From Bacteroidota bacterium (GTDB lineage Bacteria; Bacteroidota; Bacteroidia; Chitinophagales; Chitinophagaceae), in contig JAGWUV010000002.1 in NCBI GenBank assembly GCA_028875875.1, forward strand, positions 62,001 through 126,000: a stretch of 64,000 bases of DNA. Reading direction: 5' to 3'. Below the pieces are notes generated by a model. The model did not search any database, had not been told where the DNA came from, and worked only from the letters and a program-made list of their open reading frames with translations. Below, one piece after another: positions 8,079-18,400 of this stretch. Numbering within the stretch: position 1 is the stretch's first letter; the number at the start of each line of letters is the position of its first letter. The position numbers and the translations under genes were made by a program.

Positions 8079-9410
8079 TTATTGTAAATGCAGTTTGTTT
8101 AATAATGCATGGCCCACACTTTTACCTAAAGTCATACCTACTCTTATACTATTATGGAAATGAATTCCACCATACAGCCTGCTGATGCCTGTTTCCTCAG
8201 AAGCCTTTACAAAAGAGGCAAAGTCTCTTGTTAATCCAGTATACGCTTCATCACTATTATCATGAAAAGCAAAGTTATCACCAAATTCGTGTGTTAGTAT
8301 TACAGCTGCAGCACTTGAAATAGTGCAATGCCCGCAAGTATATTCAGGATGTGCAGGTGTTTGTAAAATAGGATCCCAATTCTTTTCAATCACATCGTTA
8401 ATAACAGTAACAGGGCGGATAGAGTTATAAATATATTTGGTATCCCAGCAGGCAATAAAAGCATCAAGTAGTCCTATAGAAGTTAAAGCATAAGCTTCGG
8501 CACTTTTCACTTCATCTGCATTACTCTTACGACATGCAATAGTAGTAATGCCCATCCAGTGACCACCGGGTGTTATTTTCTTTGTAGCATACATAAGGTG
8601 CCCGCTATGCTCAACAATAAAGGCATTGTCATCCCAAAATTTGGCAATGGTTGTTTGTTCTTTTGTTATGTGTTTATTAATATCATACAACTCCTTTACA
8701 TCTTTAAAAAAGGCACTTGCAGTATCTGTACTAAAAGTTGGTGGAGGCCCCGGCCTGAACTGTGCAGCAGAGTCCAATGCAAATGTTTTAATCATGGCCC
8801 AATAAGGCTCCACTCCATCAGCATAATCAGGTGGTGTTGGCCTCCATTTACCAGGATCATGGCTACCCAAATATTTAGGCATGCTGCGGGTAATGGCATA
8901 ATTATCTTTATCTGCCCTTTCGAGTATTGCATTGCCAACAGCTTCTCCAAAAGCAACAGAACGTTGATAGGTTGAATCATCCATCGACTCTTTGAAAAGA
9001 GAGAAAAGAGAATCTTCATAAGACTTTAATGAATCTACTGCAAAAACCATTTTATGAGCAACAGTAAAAAAAGCTTTTGAAGACGCAAGTGTATAATTAT
9101 AAGTTTTACTGGGCTTTGGTTGTGGCATTTTTGTAAAGCCATTCATTTGTTCGGCAATGGATGGCGCATTGCTCTTTTTAAATCGTATGGCCTCATATGC
9201 GGCAAGAGATGTGTAAGCATATATCCTGCTGGCCACGGGTGGATTGAAAACATCATAAATGATAACCTGCGTTACCTGATCGAGATTCTGATGAATTACT
9301 TCTGCATCATTGATCTTGGGCTTTTTATTAAATGAAGTACAACCAATAAACATTATACTGGTTAATGTTAAAAGTAAAAACAGACGGCAAGGGGAAAGTA
9401 AATTTTTCAT
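8079..9410 (-). CDS. vanadium-haloperoxidase-like PAP2 lipoprotein (Cys variant)
   Basis: 443 residues. A lipoprotein signal peptide has its lipobox at FIGC24. The C-terminal half has the vanadate/phosphate pocket of the vanadium haloperoxidase/PAP2 superfamily: Lys325 and Arg332 in KYIYNSIRP, C359-G360-H361 in YTCGHCTIS, and Arg411 with His417 in SRLYGGIH. Spacings match the fungal chloroperoxidase pattern. The position that is normally Ser (PSGH) is Cys here. It may be a haloperoxidase or an acid phosphatase; sequence cannot decide, since both share the pocket. It is the last gene of the SusCD, ASPIC and DUF1573 run, 6 nt after the DUF1573 gene. A second family member with the normal Ser lies at the right window edge. 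Confidence 0.85.
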   Translation of the reverse strand: MKNLLSPCRLFLLLTLTSIMFIGCTSFNKKPKINDAEVIHQNLDQVTQVIIYDVFNPPVASRIYAYTSLAAYEAIRFKKSNAPSIAEQMNGFTKMPQPKPSKTYNYTLASSKAFFTVAHKMVFAVDSLKSYEDSLFSLFKESMDDSTYQRSVAFGEAVGNAILERADKDNYAITRSMPKYLGSHDPGKWRPTPPDYADGVEPYWAMIKTFALDSAAQFRPGPPPTFSTDTASAFFKDVKELYDINKHITKEQTTIAKFWDDNAFIVEHSGHLMYATKKITPGGHWMGITTIACRKSNADEVKSAEAYALTSIGLLDAFIACWDTKYIYNSIRPVTVINDVIEKNWDPILQTPAHPEYTCGHCTISSAAAVILTHEFGDNFAFHDNSDEAYTGLTRDFASFVKASEETGISRLYGGIHFHNSIRVGMTLGKSVGHALLNKLHLQ

Positions 9411-9416
9411 GTTGGG

Positions 9417-9863
9417 TTATTGCTTTATTATTCCGTAAAACTGAAGGGTATGATAGATACCATTAGAGGTATTTGATGATACACGTACTGATTTATGAAC
9501 AGTTCCAATTTGCCCCTGCGTTTTAAACACTGCTGTTAAGGTATTTTCTTCTCCCGGTTCTATCAGCTTCCTTGGGTAATCCGCAACGGTACAACCACAG
9601 TTAGGTTTTACGCCTGTGATGAATAGTGGATTTTTGCCAATATTTTTAAAAATAAATTTTATACTTACAGAATCGCCGGGTTTGATAGTACCAAAGTTTT
9701 GAATAGAATCACTCCACAACACTTCAGTATAATGTACAACATCGGCCTGTGCCAACTGAGCAGGATTGATACCGGCACTATTTTCATATGGATTCTTTTT
9801 AGTGTTATTACAAGCAACAGATAACAACATTAAAAAGAGCATTATACAAGCATTCGTTTTCAT
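9417..9863 (-). CDS. DUF1573 lipoprotein
   Basis: 148 residues. The signal peptide has a lipobox at LLSVAC18, so it is a lipoprotein. The mature part is a single beta-sandwich domain of the DUF1573 type: FGTIKPGDSVSIKFIFKN, the hallmark PNCGCTVADYP and EPGEENTLTAVF. The function of DUF1573 is unknown; the fold resembles ASH/MSP-like Ig domains. Its ATG overlaps the stop of the upstream VCBS gene (ATGA), so translational coupling is likely, and the haloperoxidase-like gene follows after 6 nt. The tight packing suggests the three lipoproteins act together at the envelope. Confidence 0.9.
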   Translation of the reverse strand: MKTNACIMLFLMLLSVACNNTKKNPYENSAGINPAQLAQADVVHYTEVLWSDSIQNFGTIKPGDSVSIKFIFKNIGKNPLFITGVKPNCGCTVADYPRKLIEPGEENTLTAVFKTQGQIGTVHKSVRVSSNTSNGIYHTLQFYGIIKQ

Positions 9864-12800
9864 TGTACTTCTATTTTTCTATCCTGGCCTTGAGTGTTAT
9901 GAACTATAATATAAGCCACTTTATTACTTAACGACACAAAACGGGCAGATTGAGATAAAAAAGAGTTACCGTAATAACATTCCTGTTTTTGTATCGCACC
10001 ATTTCTAAAATGAATCATTACATACTCGTCATTGGGTTGCAAGGGTATATTCCTGCAAAAGTTTTTTAGTTGAAATATTTTTAGCGGACCACGGTTCTGC
10101 GAAGCTGCAAGCAGGTAGTTATTATTACTGTTTCTAAACTTCACCAGCGATTTTCCATTGCCCGGAATAAAAATACCGCTTTGTAAAATTGTTTGTGGCG
10201 TAAAGTTTCCATGCCCGTCGCCTTTTAACAATAATCCATTCAATGCATCGTACCTTCCAACATTTACTTCCGTTCCGTAATCATTTCCATTAATTAGAAC
10301 ATCTAAGTTTCCGTCTCCATCATAATCATCTGCACACATCCCATTCAACATTGATAGCTGAGCTTCTTTAGGTAAAGGCATCATAGTAAATTTCCCCTTC
10401 CCATCATTTCTTAAATAAACAGAATTAAAATTATTCGCATGTAATATCAATGCATCCTGTAATTGTTCTTTAGACAATACTTTGTCCATGGTTGCTGTTG
10501 CAAATGACTGATAAGTTTGAAATTTTCTCCGCATACTTATCATCTGCCTGATAATATCATCTCTTACCTGTGCCGGATATTCTTTCTTCTCTTTACTTTC
10601 TGCTGTAGGTAGAAGGTAAAGGGAAGGAAGCGCATCAAAAACCCCATCTTTATCAAAATCTTTTGCATATACCGATACAGGATATTGATGACTAGCTTTG
10701 TAAAAAGAATTAAGGCCCAGGTTCCCGACTATATAATCGATATCTCCATCATTATCAAAATCACCTGCGGTTATAGAATTCCACCAACCGATTTCCCTTT
10801 CTGCACCTGTTTGTTCTGTGATATTTTTAAAATTACCATGATCATTTTTTAAAAAAGTAACAGGCATCCATTCTCCGGCAAGAATGAGGTCTGTCCAACC
10901 ATCATTATCAAAATCTGTGAATAAGGCATCGCATACCAACCCGATATTCTTTAATTCCGGTGCAACCTGCTCTGTAACATCAGTAAATTTTACCACTCCA
11001 TTTTTTGAATCATTTCTTAAAATAAAACTAGATACAGGCTTGGGATAATTCCATGGATCTATACGTCCGGAAACAAACAGATCAAGATCACCATCTTTAT
11101 CATAGTCAATAGCTCTTACACAAAACTTACTGGTTAAGTTTTTAGGCAAAGCCAAACTATCCTGTTTAAAATTTCCTTTCCCATCATTTATATAAAGCCT
11201 GTCCTGGTAAGGAATTGAATTGGGTGCATTGGCATATCCTCCACTTGCTACATATAAATCATTATCACCATCCCCATCCGCATCAAATAACAACATACCC
11301 ATATCTTCATTATATTTTTCTGAAAGATGGGTAGTATCGCTCATAAAGCTTTTTTGAATAAATCCTTTGTTCTTATCCTGCAGGAAAATAAATGCGGTTT
11401 TATTGAAAGCACCACCTACAATTATATCATCTAATCCGTTACCGTCAATATCTCCAACAGCCATACCAGGCCCATATTCCGATAGTTTATGAGGCAAGAG
11501 CTTCTGAATATTGAAATCGATAAAATCTCTCTGTTGATGAATGAAATGAACTTTTGCAGAATCTGTTACTTCTTTGAACAATGTATGCTTAGCAAGCAGG
11601 GGGGGCGCATCATGAGCTGCATCAGTTGCGTTTGCAAAATCCAGCTTAAACAATTGATCTGCGGGAATATGCTTTACTGTTTGTTCTTTTCCACCCGGCC
11701 ATTTTACAACAATTGAATCTATCAACTTTGTTTTTCCCAAGCCAAATAATGCCCTGTTGTCAATTGTTGTAAGGTAACCGCGGAATGGTGTGTTTTCCCA
11801 AACTTGTTTCTGCCCGTGGTTATAGTAGAGCTCGGCTAAAACACCCAGGCCATTGATATTATCCTTGTTGCCATGAAACCGAAGTTGGATATAATGACTG
11901 CTATCTTTATTCTGTTCCCTTGCATTATTTTTATAAACCAAAGCTTCATCATTGATATTATTAATGATGATATCGAGATCACCATCATTATCAAGATCAG
12001 CATAGGTTGCACCGTTTGAAAAAGTTGGTAAGGTTAACCCCCATTGCTCTGTTGCATTGGTAAAAGTAAGATCCTTGTTATTCTTATACCCATAATTATG
12101 GAGCTTAACCTGTGGTATCTGATCTAATATACTTCGCTTGGATGCAATGATGTACGCCTTTTTTCTATAGGCCATAAAATCATGATCATTTACATCTTTG
12201 GCAAATCCGTTGGTAATGATAATATCCCTGTAACCATCATTGTCAAAATCGGTTACCATAGGTGTCCAGCTCCAGTCTGTTTCAGAGATACCGGAAAAGA
12301 ATCCAATCTCACTGAATATTGGCACACCAATAGAATCATTCTGCCCAACCCTGTTACCCTGGTTAAGCTGCAACGTATTTCTTACATACTGATAATTATA
12401 ATTGTAGGCATCACTGTTCTGATAATTCTGATACTTGTTTATATTAAGATTCATTTTTTTCCTGAAGTTATCTTCAGGGTTCATATCCAATACCACTACA
12501 TCTTTTAAACCATCATTATTGATATCTTCAATATCAATACCCATTGCATTCGCAGAAGTGTGTTTGAAATAGGTTGATAGCTGGTTACTGAATGTACCAT
12601 CATGATTATTGATCCATAACAGGTCGTTGGTTACAAAATCATTCGTTACATAAATGTCTTTCCAGCCATCATTATTAATATCTACAATATTTACCGAATG
12701 CCCGTAACCTTCTGTTTGTATGCCTGCTTCTTTCGAAACATCGGTAAATACAGGATGATGGAGCTTTTCATTCCAATCGTTTCTAAATAATTTTCCAGTG

Positions 12801-13471
12801 CTGGGATTTTCACCCTCTTTCATGATGGGATGAAAGTCGTCCGGGTAGCGATGCTTATTAATTTCATTCACTACCAGATACATATCAAGGTCACCATCAT
12901 TATCATAATCGAAGAATGCAGCCATAGTAGAATGAACTGAATCATCCAGGCCATATTCATGAGCCATCTCTTTAAAATGCGGTACTTTATTTTTATCTAT
13001 TCCCTGGTTGATGTATAATAGGTTTTTCCTTTCAGAAGGATTATCTTTTAATGTACAGCATACGTACATATCCATCCAGCCATCATTATTAATATCTACA
13101 ACAGCAACGCCCCTGCACCATCTTCCATTGCCATCTACACCTGCGGCTGCGGTAACATCATCAAATTTAAAGTTGCCTTTATTCAGGTATAGTTTATTGG
13201 GTACCAAATTGCCGGTAAAATAAATATCCTGTAAGCCATCATTATTAAAATCACCTACGCCAACACCTCCACCGTTATAAACATTGGTTACATCAATGAT
13301 ATTCATTGAATCATTATCGATGATCGAATTGTTAAAATGAATGCCCGATTGAGAGGATGGAATTTGTTCAAAAAGTACTTTTTGTTTGCGGCAGGAAAAA
13401 ACAAGAGGAAGCAACAGTAAAATGTAAACTTTTTTTAAGTTGATGTACCGTGTATAGAATAATGTGATCAT
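9860..13471 (-). CDS. giant VCBS/FG-GAP repeat lipoprotein with ASPIC/UnbV domain
   Basis: 1203 residues. The N-terminus reads as a lipoprotein signal with its lipobox at LPLVFSC. At least fourteen calcium-loop repeats of the form DxDxDGxxD are spread along the chain (for example DFNNDGLQDIYF, DYDNDGDLDMYL, DADGDGDNDLYV), indicating two beta-propeller-like FG-GAP/VCBS modules. An ASPIC/UnbV domain lies between them (about residues 540-615, with PFRGYLTTIDNRALFGLG and VVKWPGGKEQ). The protein resembles CRTAC1-like surface proteins, usually assigned to adhesion or glycan binding. The ATG at 13471 is supported by the signal peptide. It follows SusD after a terminator-like hairpin at 13518-13550 and is translationally coupled to the DUF1573 gene. 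Confidence 0.9.
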   Translation of the reverse strand: MITLFYTRYINLKKVYILLLLPLVFSCRKQKVLFEQIPSSQSGIHFNNSIIDNDSMNIIDVTNVYNGGGVGVGDFNNDGLQDIYFTGNLVPNKLYLNKGNFKFDDVTAAAGVDGNGRWCRGVAVVDINNDGWMDMYVCCTLKDNPSERKNLLYINQGIDKNKVPHFKEMAHEYGLDDSVHSTMAAFFDYDNDGDLDMYLVVNEINKHRYPDDFHPIMKEGENPSTGKLFRNDWNEKLHHPVFTDVSKEAGIQTEGYGHSVNIVDINNDGWKDIYVTNDFVTNDLLWINNHDGTFSNQLSTYFKHTSANAMGIDIEDINNDGLKDVVVLDMNPEDNFRKKMNLNINKYQNYQNSDAYNYNYQYVRNTLQLNQGNRVGQNDSIGVPIFSEIGFFSGISETDWSWTPMVTDFDNDGYRDIIITNGFAKDVNDHDFMAYRKKAYIIASKRSILDQIPQVKLHNYGYKNNKDLTFTNATEQWGLTLPTFSNGATYADLDNDGDLDIIINNINDEALVYKNNAREQNKDSSHYIQLRFHGNKDNINGLGVLAELYYNHGQKQVWENTPFRGYLTTIDNRALFGLGKTKLIDSIVVKWPGGKEQTVKHIPADQLFKLDFANATDAAHDAPPLLAKHTLFKEVTDSAKVHFIHQQRDFIDFNIQKLLPHKLSEYGPGMAVGDIDGNGLDDIIVGGAFNKTAFIFLQDKNKGFIQKSFMSDTTHLSEKYNEDMGMLLFDADGDGDNDLYVASGGYANAPNSIPYQDRLYINDGKGNFKQDSLALPKNLTSKFCVRAIDYDKDGDLDLFVSGRIDPWNYPKPVSSFILRNDSKNGVVKFTDVTEQVAPELKNIGLVCDALFTDFDNDGWTDLILAGEWMPVTFLKNDHGNFKNITEQTGAEREIGWWNSITAGDFDNDGDIDYIVGNLGLNSFYKASHQYPVSVYAKDFDKDGVFDALPSLYLLPTAESKEKKEYPAQVRDDIIRQMISMRRKFQTYQSFATATMDKVLSKEQLQDALILHANNFNSVYLRNDGKGKFTMMPLPKEAQLSMLNGMCADDYDGDGNLDVLINGNDYGTEVNVGRYDALNGLLLKGDGHGNFTPQTILQSGIFIPGNGKSLVKFRNSNNNYLLAASQNRGPLKIFQLKNFCRNIPLQPNDEYVMIHFRNGAIQKQECYYGNSFLSQSARFVSLSNKVAYIIVHNTQGQDRKIEVQ

Positions 13472-13517
13472 AAAAGCAATCTGGAACTTTACTCAATTTA
13501 TTGAAATATCTGTTCAC

Positions 13518-13550
13518 GAAAAAAGAGGCAGAGTGAAAACTCCACCTCTT
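13518..13550 (-). terminator. terminator or attenuator after susD
   Basis: Read on the minus strand, arms of 12 nt (AAGAGGTGGAGT and ACTCTGCCTCTT) pair fully if two G-U wobbles are allowed, around a 4-nt loop, followed by six Ts. On the plus strand the wobbles become mismatches, so it is directional. It lies between susD and the VCBS gene and could lower downstream expression relative to SusCD. Confidence 0.7.
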
Positions 13551-13594
13551 CAATTTAGAAACACTTGTTCTTGCTTGTCCGAACGGTAAGAATC

Positions 13595-15403
13595 TTAATA
13601 GCCGGGATTCTGTTTCAAAACAACCTTACCGCCAGAATTAAGTATATCAATCTGACTTTGAGGAATAGGGAATAACTCAGATTTACCTTTAATGAACTTA
13701 GCACCAACACTTACCAATGATACTTTCGCAATTCTATCTGTAGCCAGGTAATTATTCAATACAACATCTGCAATACCCCAACGTACAAGGTCGAAGAAGC
13801 GATGCCCTTCCATACCCAACTCCATGTATCTTTCTCTTTGAATAGCAGCTAAAGCAGTTGCTTTATCTGTGAAAGAACCTGTAGGATAAGCTGCTACATT
13901 ATAATTATCTGCTGGTGTTGTTTGCGGAGAATATTGAGATTTAGTAGCATCATAAGTTGCGCCACCTGCGTATACCCAACCTGTAGGATCTGCAGCCCTT
14001 GTTCTTACCATATTAACATACGTTAAAGCCTGGCTCAATGAGCCTACCTGCACTTCAGTTTCAGCAGCTAGCAATAACAAATCGGCATAACGCATGAGAT
14101 TGTAGTTGTTTGCTGTTAACTCTGTATTGGCCCAGTAGTTTTCAGTGCTTGTATAGGTACCTTTCTGGCTTTGTGCGTACGTGTTTTTCTTTGGACTAAA
14201 ATGGCCATCATTTCCCGGATCACGAACCCAAGCATCACCAGGATGCGGACCCCAATCGTAATAAGGAATACCCGGTCTTCCCATTGTCCAGTCGATCCTC
14301 GGATCCAAAGAGCCTGTATAAGGTGAGGTTGTGGCACTTACATCATTTCCTGAGTTGTAGTTAGCTACTGGCAAACCGTTAGCATCTGTTTTGTATGCAT
14401 TTGCAAGGCTCTGCGATGGATTGAAGAAGCCGCAACATGCACCCGGACCACCATTGTATGGAAAGTTTAAGTTATCTCCCCAGTTACCATTAGAAGCTCC
14501 TGCAGCAGTTGCAGAGCCATCATTTACAGACATCTGAACAGCAAATACAGATTCGGCACTGTTTTTAGTAGCCGGATTAAAATTCTGAGCATAAGGTACC
14601 AGTGCATATTTTAAACCGCCTGCTGTTTTTCCGCTGGCAATCAATTGATCGAATAAAGGTTTGGCCTGACTGTATTTTCCTTCAAACATATATACTTTAG
14701 CCAGGAAGGCCATTGCAGCCCATTTGTTAGCTCTTCCGATCTGGGATTGTGTTTCGGGCAGATTAGCAGCAGCAAAAGCAAAATCGGCTTCTATCTTCGG
14801 CCAAATATTTACGTAAGCACCGGATCCATCGATATTAGAAAGGGTAGATGGAGCCGTAGTATCAGAAACCGTTTCATCAACAAACGGAACATTACCGAAT
14901 ACTTTCTTCAATTCAAAGTGATAATGTGCTCTTAAAAATCTTGCTTCAGCCGCATATTCATTAGCATTTCCAGTTGGAACATCTTTAGCAATTTTCAACA
15001 TCCGCAACACATCATTGGCTCTTTGAGCACCCTCATAACAAGTAGCCCATTTCTGTGCTACATAGCCATTGGCAGCATTTGCTGTGTATGTTTCAAGACC
15101 AAGTATATCACCCTGGTCTGAAGGAGTTGAACCTTTATAAGCATCATCTGCAGCTACGCTTCCGTAAGTCCAGTTATCACATGCAGAACCCCATCCGCTG
15201 TTCACGTTTCCACCTTCTCCATCCAATAATGCATAGGCGCCGATAAGCAATCCCTGAACACCATTCTCATTTGCCAGGATGGTTTGATTGAGTGTTCCAA
15301 CGGGAGGTTTGTCTAAAAAACCTTGTTTACAAGAAGAATAAATAACAGCAAGGGCTACAATGATCGCCGGTATGATTATTTTATTTGAATGTATTTTCTT
15401 CAT
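13595..15403 (-). CDS. SusD/RagB outer-membrane nutrient-binding lipoprotein
   Basis: About 602 residues. The ATG at 15403 starts a basic N-terminus, a hydrophobic stretch and the lipobox VIYSSC, followed by KQGFLDKPP, the typical SusD mature start. The helical TPR-like scaffold is visible in GAQRANDVLRML, EARFLRAHYHFELKKVFG and AAMAFLAKVYMFEGKYSQAKPLF. The C-terminal RagB hallmarks are IQRERYMELGMEGHRFFDLVRWG and LFPIPQSQID. The open frame continues to 15436, but that would place 11 residues before the signal peptide. It forms the surface lid of the SusC/SusD transporter encoded 38 nt upstream. The ligand cannot be read from sequence; the nearby beta-mannan operon makes mannan oligosaccharide a candidate, but a role with the ASPIC and haloperoxidase genes is equally possible. 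Confidence 0.95.
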   Translation of the reverse strand: MKKIHSNKIIIPAIIVALAVIYSSCKQGFLDKPPVGTLNQTILANENGVQGLLIGAYALLDGEGGNVNSGWGSACDNWTYGSVAADDAYKGSTPSDQGDILGLETYTANAANGYVAQKWATCYEGAQRANDVLRMLKIAKDVPTGNANEYAAEARFLRAHYHFELKKVFGNVPFVDETVSDTTAPSTLSNIDGSGAYVNIWPKIEADFAFAAANLPETQSQIGRANKWAAMAFLAKVYMFEGKYSQAKPLFDQLIASGKTAGGLKYALVPYAQNFNPATKNSAESVFAVQMSVNDGSATAAGASNGNWGDNLNFPYNGGPGACCGFFNPSQSLANAYKTDANGLPVANYNSGNDVSATTSPYTGSLDPRIDWTMGRPGIPYYDWGPHPGDAWVRDPGNDGHFSPKKNTYAQSQKGTYTSTENYWANTELTANNYNLMRYADLLLLAAETEVQVGSLSQALTYVNMVRTRAADPTGWVYAGGATYDATKSQYSPQTTPADNYNVAAYPTGSFTDKATALAAIQRERYMELGMEGHRFFDLVRWGIADVVLNNYLATDRIAKVSLVSVGAKFIKGKSELFPIPQSQIDILNSGGKVVLKQNPGY

Positions 15404-15441
15404 ATAATTTTTTATTTCTTGGTTATTAAGGAACATTAGAT

Positions 15442-18400
15442 TTAGAAACCTACATTCACGCCAATATTAAAGTTCTTTTGATTGGCCGGGTAGTTTCCAA
15501 AATCGATACCGAAATTACTGTTGTTGTTAAGGTCTGATCCCTGTAACTCAGGATCTAATCCTGTGTACTTAGTAATAGTAAAGAGGTTAGCTACCTGTAA
15601 GTAAACCCTTAAGCGGTCTATGCCGGCCTTCCTCAGATTTGCTGCTGGAATGGTATAGCCTAATATTAAAGACTTACATCTTAAATAACTTCCTTTTTCT
15701 ATATAGTAAGAGTTAAATACTGTTGTATTACTGAAGTTGGCTGATTTTTCAAGTATGGGTACTGTGGCATTAGGATTATTAGGTGTCCATGAATTATACA
15801 CCGCATTTTTACTTACGTTACCACCAAATACTTGCGGAAAGTCAGTCCAGTATTTCACATAGTTCACAACATCATTTCCTGCAACACCGTATAAGAACAT
15901 TGAGAAATCGAAGTTTTTATAAGATGCTGCTATATTCAAGCCATAAGAAAACTTGGGGTTAGGATTGCCAATGAAAGTTCTGTCTGCATCAGAAATCTTT
16001 CCATCACCATTCATATCAGCATATTTAAACCTTCCGGGAGCTGCACCATCCTGCGTTGGAGATTTAGCAACATCAGATGCATCTCTAAACAAGCCCAGCA
16101 CTTTATATCCATAGAATGCACCGATGGCTTGCCCGGGTTGTAATCTTGAAAACGCACCAATACGTGAGGAGCCAGCACTATATTCATCTATGTATTTATA
16201 ACCGGTAGGTAAGCTCATCACTTTATTGTTATAAGAAGTGAATGTACCTGTCAGGTCAAGTTTAAAGTCGCGTTTAATCGTAGCATGGTAAGTTGCAGCG
16301 ATATCAATACCGGTGTTTTGTACATCACCAAGGTTAATGAATGGCTGGTTAGCTCCTCCATTAAAGTTACCGATCGCAGATACCTTTTGGAATAACAATC
16401 CGCTGATCGCTTTCTTATACCATTCGATAGAGAGGTCTAACTTATCCTTAAAGATCGTTGCATCGATACCTATATTGGTAATGATATCAGATTCCCATGT
16501 AGTACTGGTATTTCCCAGTTGATTGTTGAAAAATCCCTGAGCAGAACTGTTGCTGCTTCCAGTAATTGGATAATAAGATAATCCTGCACCTGAAGCATAA
16601 AGCGTATAAGAGTTAGTGGGGTTAATGTTATTTAAAGAACCTAATTTACCCCAGCCACCACGAAGTTTCAACTGGTTAATCCATGTTATATTCTTCATGA
16701 AATTCTCATTAGAAATACGCCAGCCTGCTGTTAAGGAAGGGAAGGTTCCATATTGATGACCATCAGCGAATACTGAGGCACCATCACGGCGAAGCGTAAA
16801 GGCGAATAAATACTTATCATCATAACTATAATCTAACCTTCCAAATAAAGAAGAGATGGCCAGCTGATAAGGTGTACCACCGCTATTGCTTTGTGTACCC
16901 GGATCACCTGTATTTAAAATCCAGTAGTTAGGATTGGTAGAGTAATAATTACTTCTACCTGCTGCAATACCTCTTTGATAAACATTCTTAGCTTCAGAAC
17001 CTATTAAAGCTTTTACAGAGTGTTTTCCAAACACATTGGAATAATTCACGGTGTTTGTCCACAACCACAAACTATTGTATCCACCACCTTCTGTAAATGA
17101 GTTAGGGTTGGTATTACCTTCCGCATTTTCATACGCTGTGTAATTAAAGTAGTAGTAGTAGTAGTTATCGAATGATCCGCCAAAACTTGTTCTTGCCGTA
17201 AAGTGCTTTAAGAAATCTACTTCAGCAAAAACATTTCCGTTTACCTGCCAGTCGTTACCCCTGTTATTGGCAGTTCTTTCCATATTAGCCACAGGGTTTT
17301 GAGAGTTACTCAAATAGGCAGACTTGGTACCTGCATAATTACCCATGATATCATGCACGGGAATAATGGGCGGTTCCCTATAGCTCATTGATATCGCATT
17401 ACCCTCATTCTGGTTAGTAATTTGCGGGTTTTGCTTATATACTACGTAAGCATTTTCACCAATGCGTATATGGTCTTTTACATTGAATGTTGTATTAAGC
17501 CTGGCTGTGTACCTTTTCAAATAACTATTAATAAGGGTACCTTCCTGGTCTAAGTATCCTACAGAAAACAAGTAAGATGATTTATCGCCACCGCCACTTG
17601 CTGTAACAGTATGGCTTTGAATAATGGCAGGTTTGAAAATTTCATGAAACCAGTCTGTTCCTGCTTTATTGGCTTTGGTGATTTGGTTGGAATTGATATT
17701 GTATGCAGAAGGATCTGTACCGGGATCTCCTGCCTTTGCTGCCGTTGGTGTGATGTAATCTGGAATAGTAGGAACATCACCCTGACCAAACTGCTGGTTC
17801 CTGGAACCTGCCGGAACACCAGAGTTAATTTCCATCTGCCTTATTGCAGTAGCATACTCCATTGTATTAGCCAGGTTAAAACCTTTTGAAAGAGGCTGTT
17901 GCGTACCAACATAAGCATCATAAGTTATTTTTGATTTTCCCGGTTTTCCTTTTTTAGTAGTAACGATAATTACACCATTGGCACCCTGCACACCATAGAT
18001 GGCAGCAGCACCGGCATCTTTTAATACTTGAATAGATTCAATATCATTGGCATTAAGATCATGTAAGCTGCCCTGTACACCATCAATTATTACAAGAGGA
18101 GTAGTATTACCGGGAGAAGTAATACCCCTAATTCTTAAATTACTTCCTCCACCAGGTTGGCCAGAGTTAATTACTGTAACACCAGAAGCTTGACCTTGTA
18201 AAGCAGCTTCTGCAGTTCCTGAAGGAATTGACTTCATGTTACTAACATTAACCACGGCAACAGAGCCGGTGATATCTTTCTTACGCTGCGAAGTATAACC
18301 GGTAACCAGTACAGCATCTAAAGCAGAGTTCATTTCGGATAAGCGAACCGTTATCATTTCAGATCCGGATGGAGCCGCCATTTCTACAGGTTCATATCCA

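Noticed and set aside
12182-12508. Ile-rich frame opposite the VCBS gene
   Set aside because: Antisense to calcium-loop repeats (Asp/Asn codons read as Ile/Val); no independent support.
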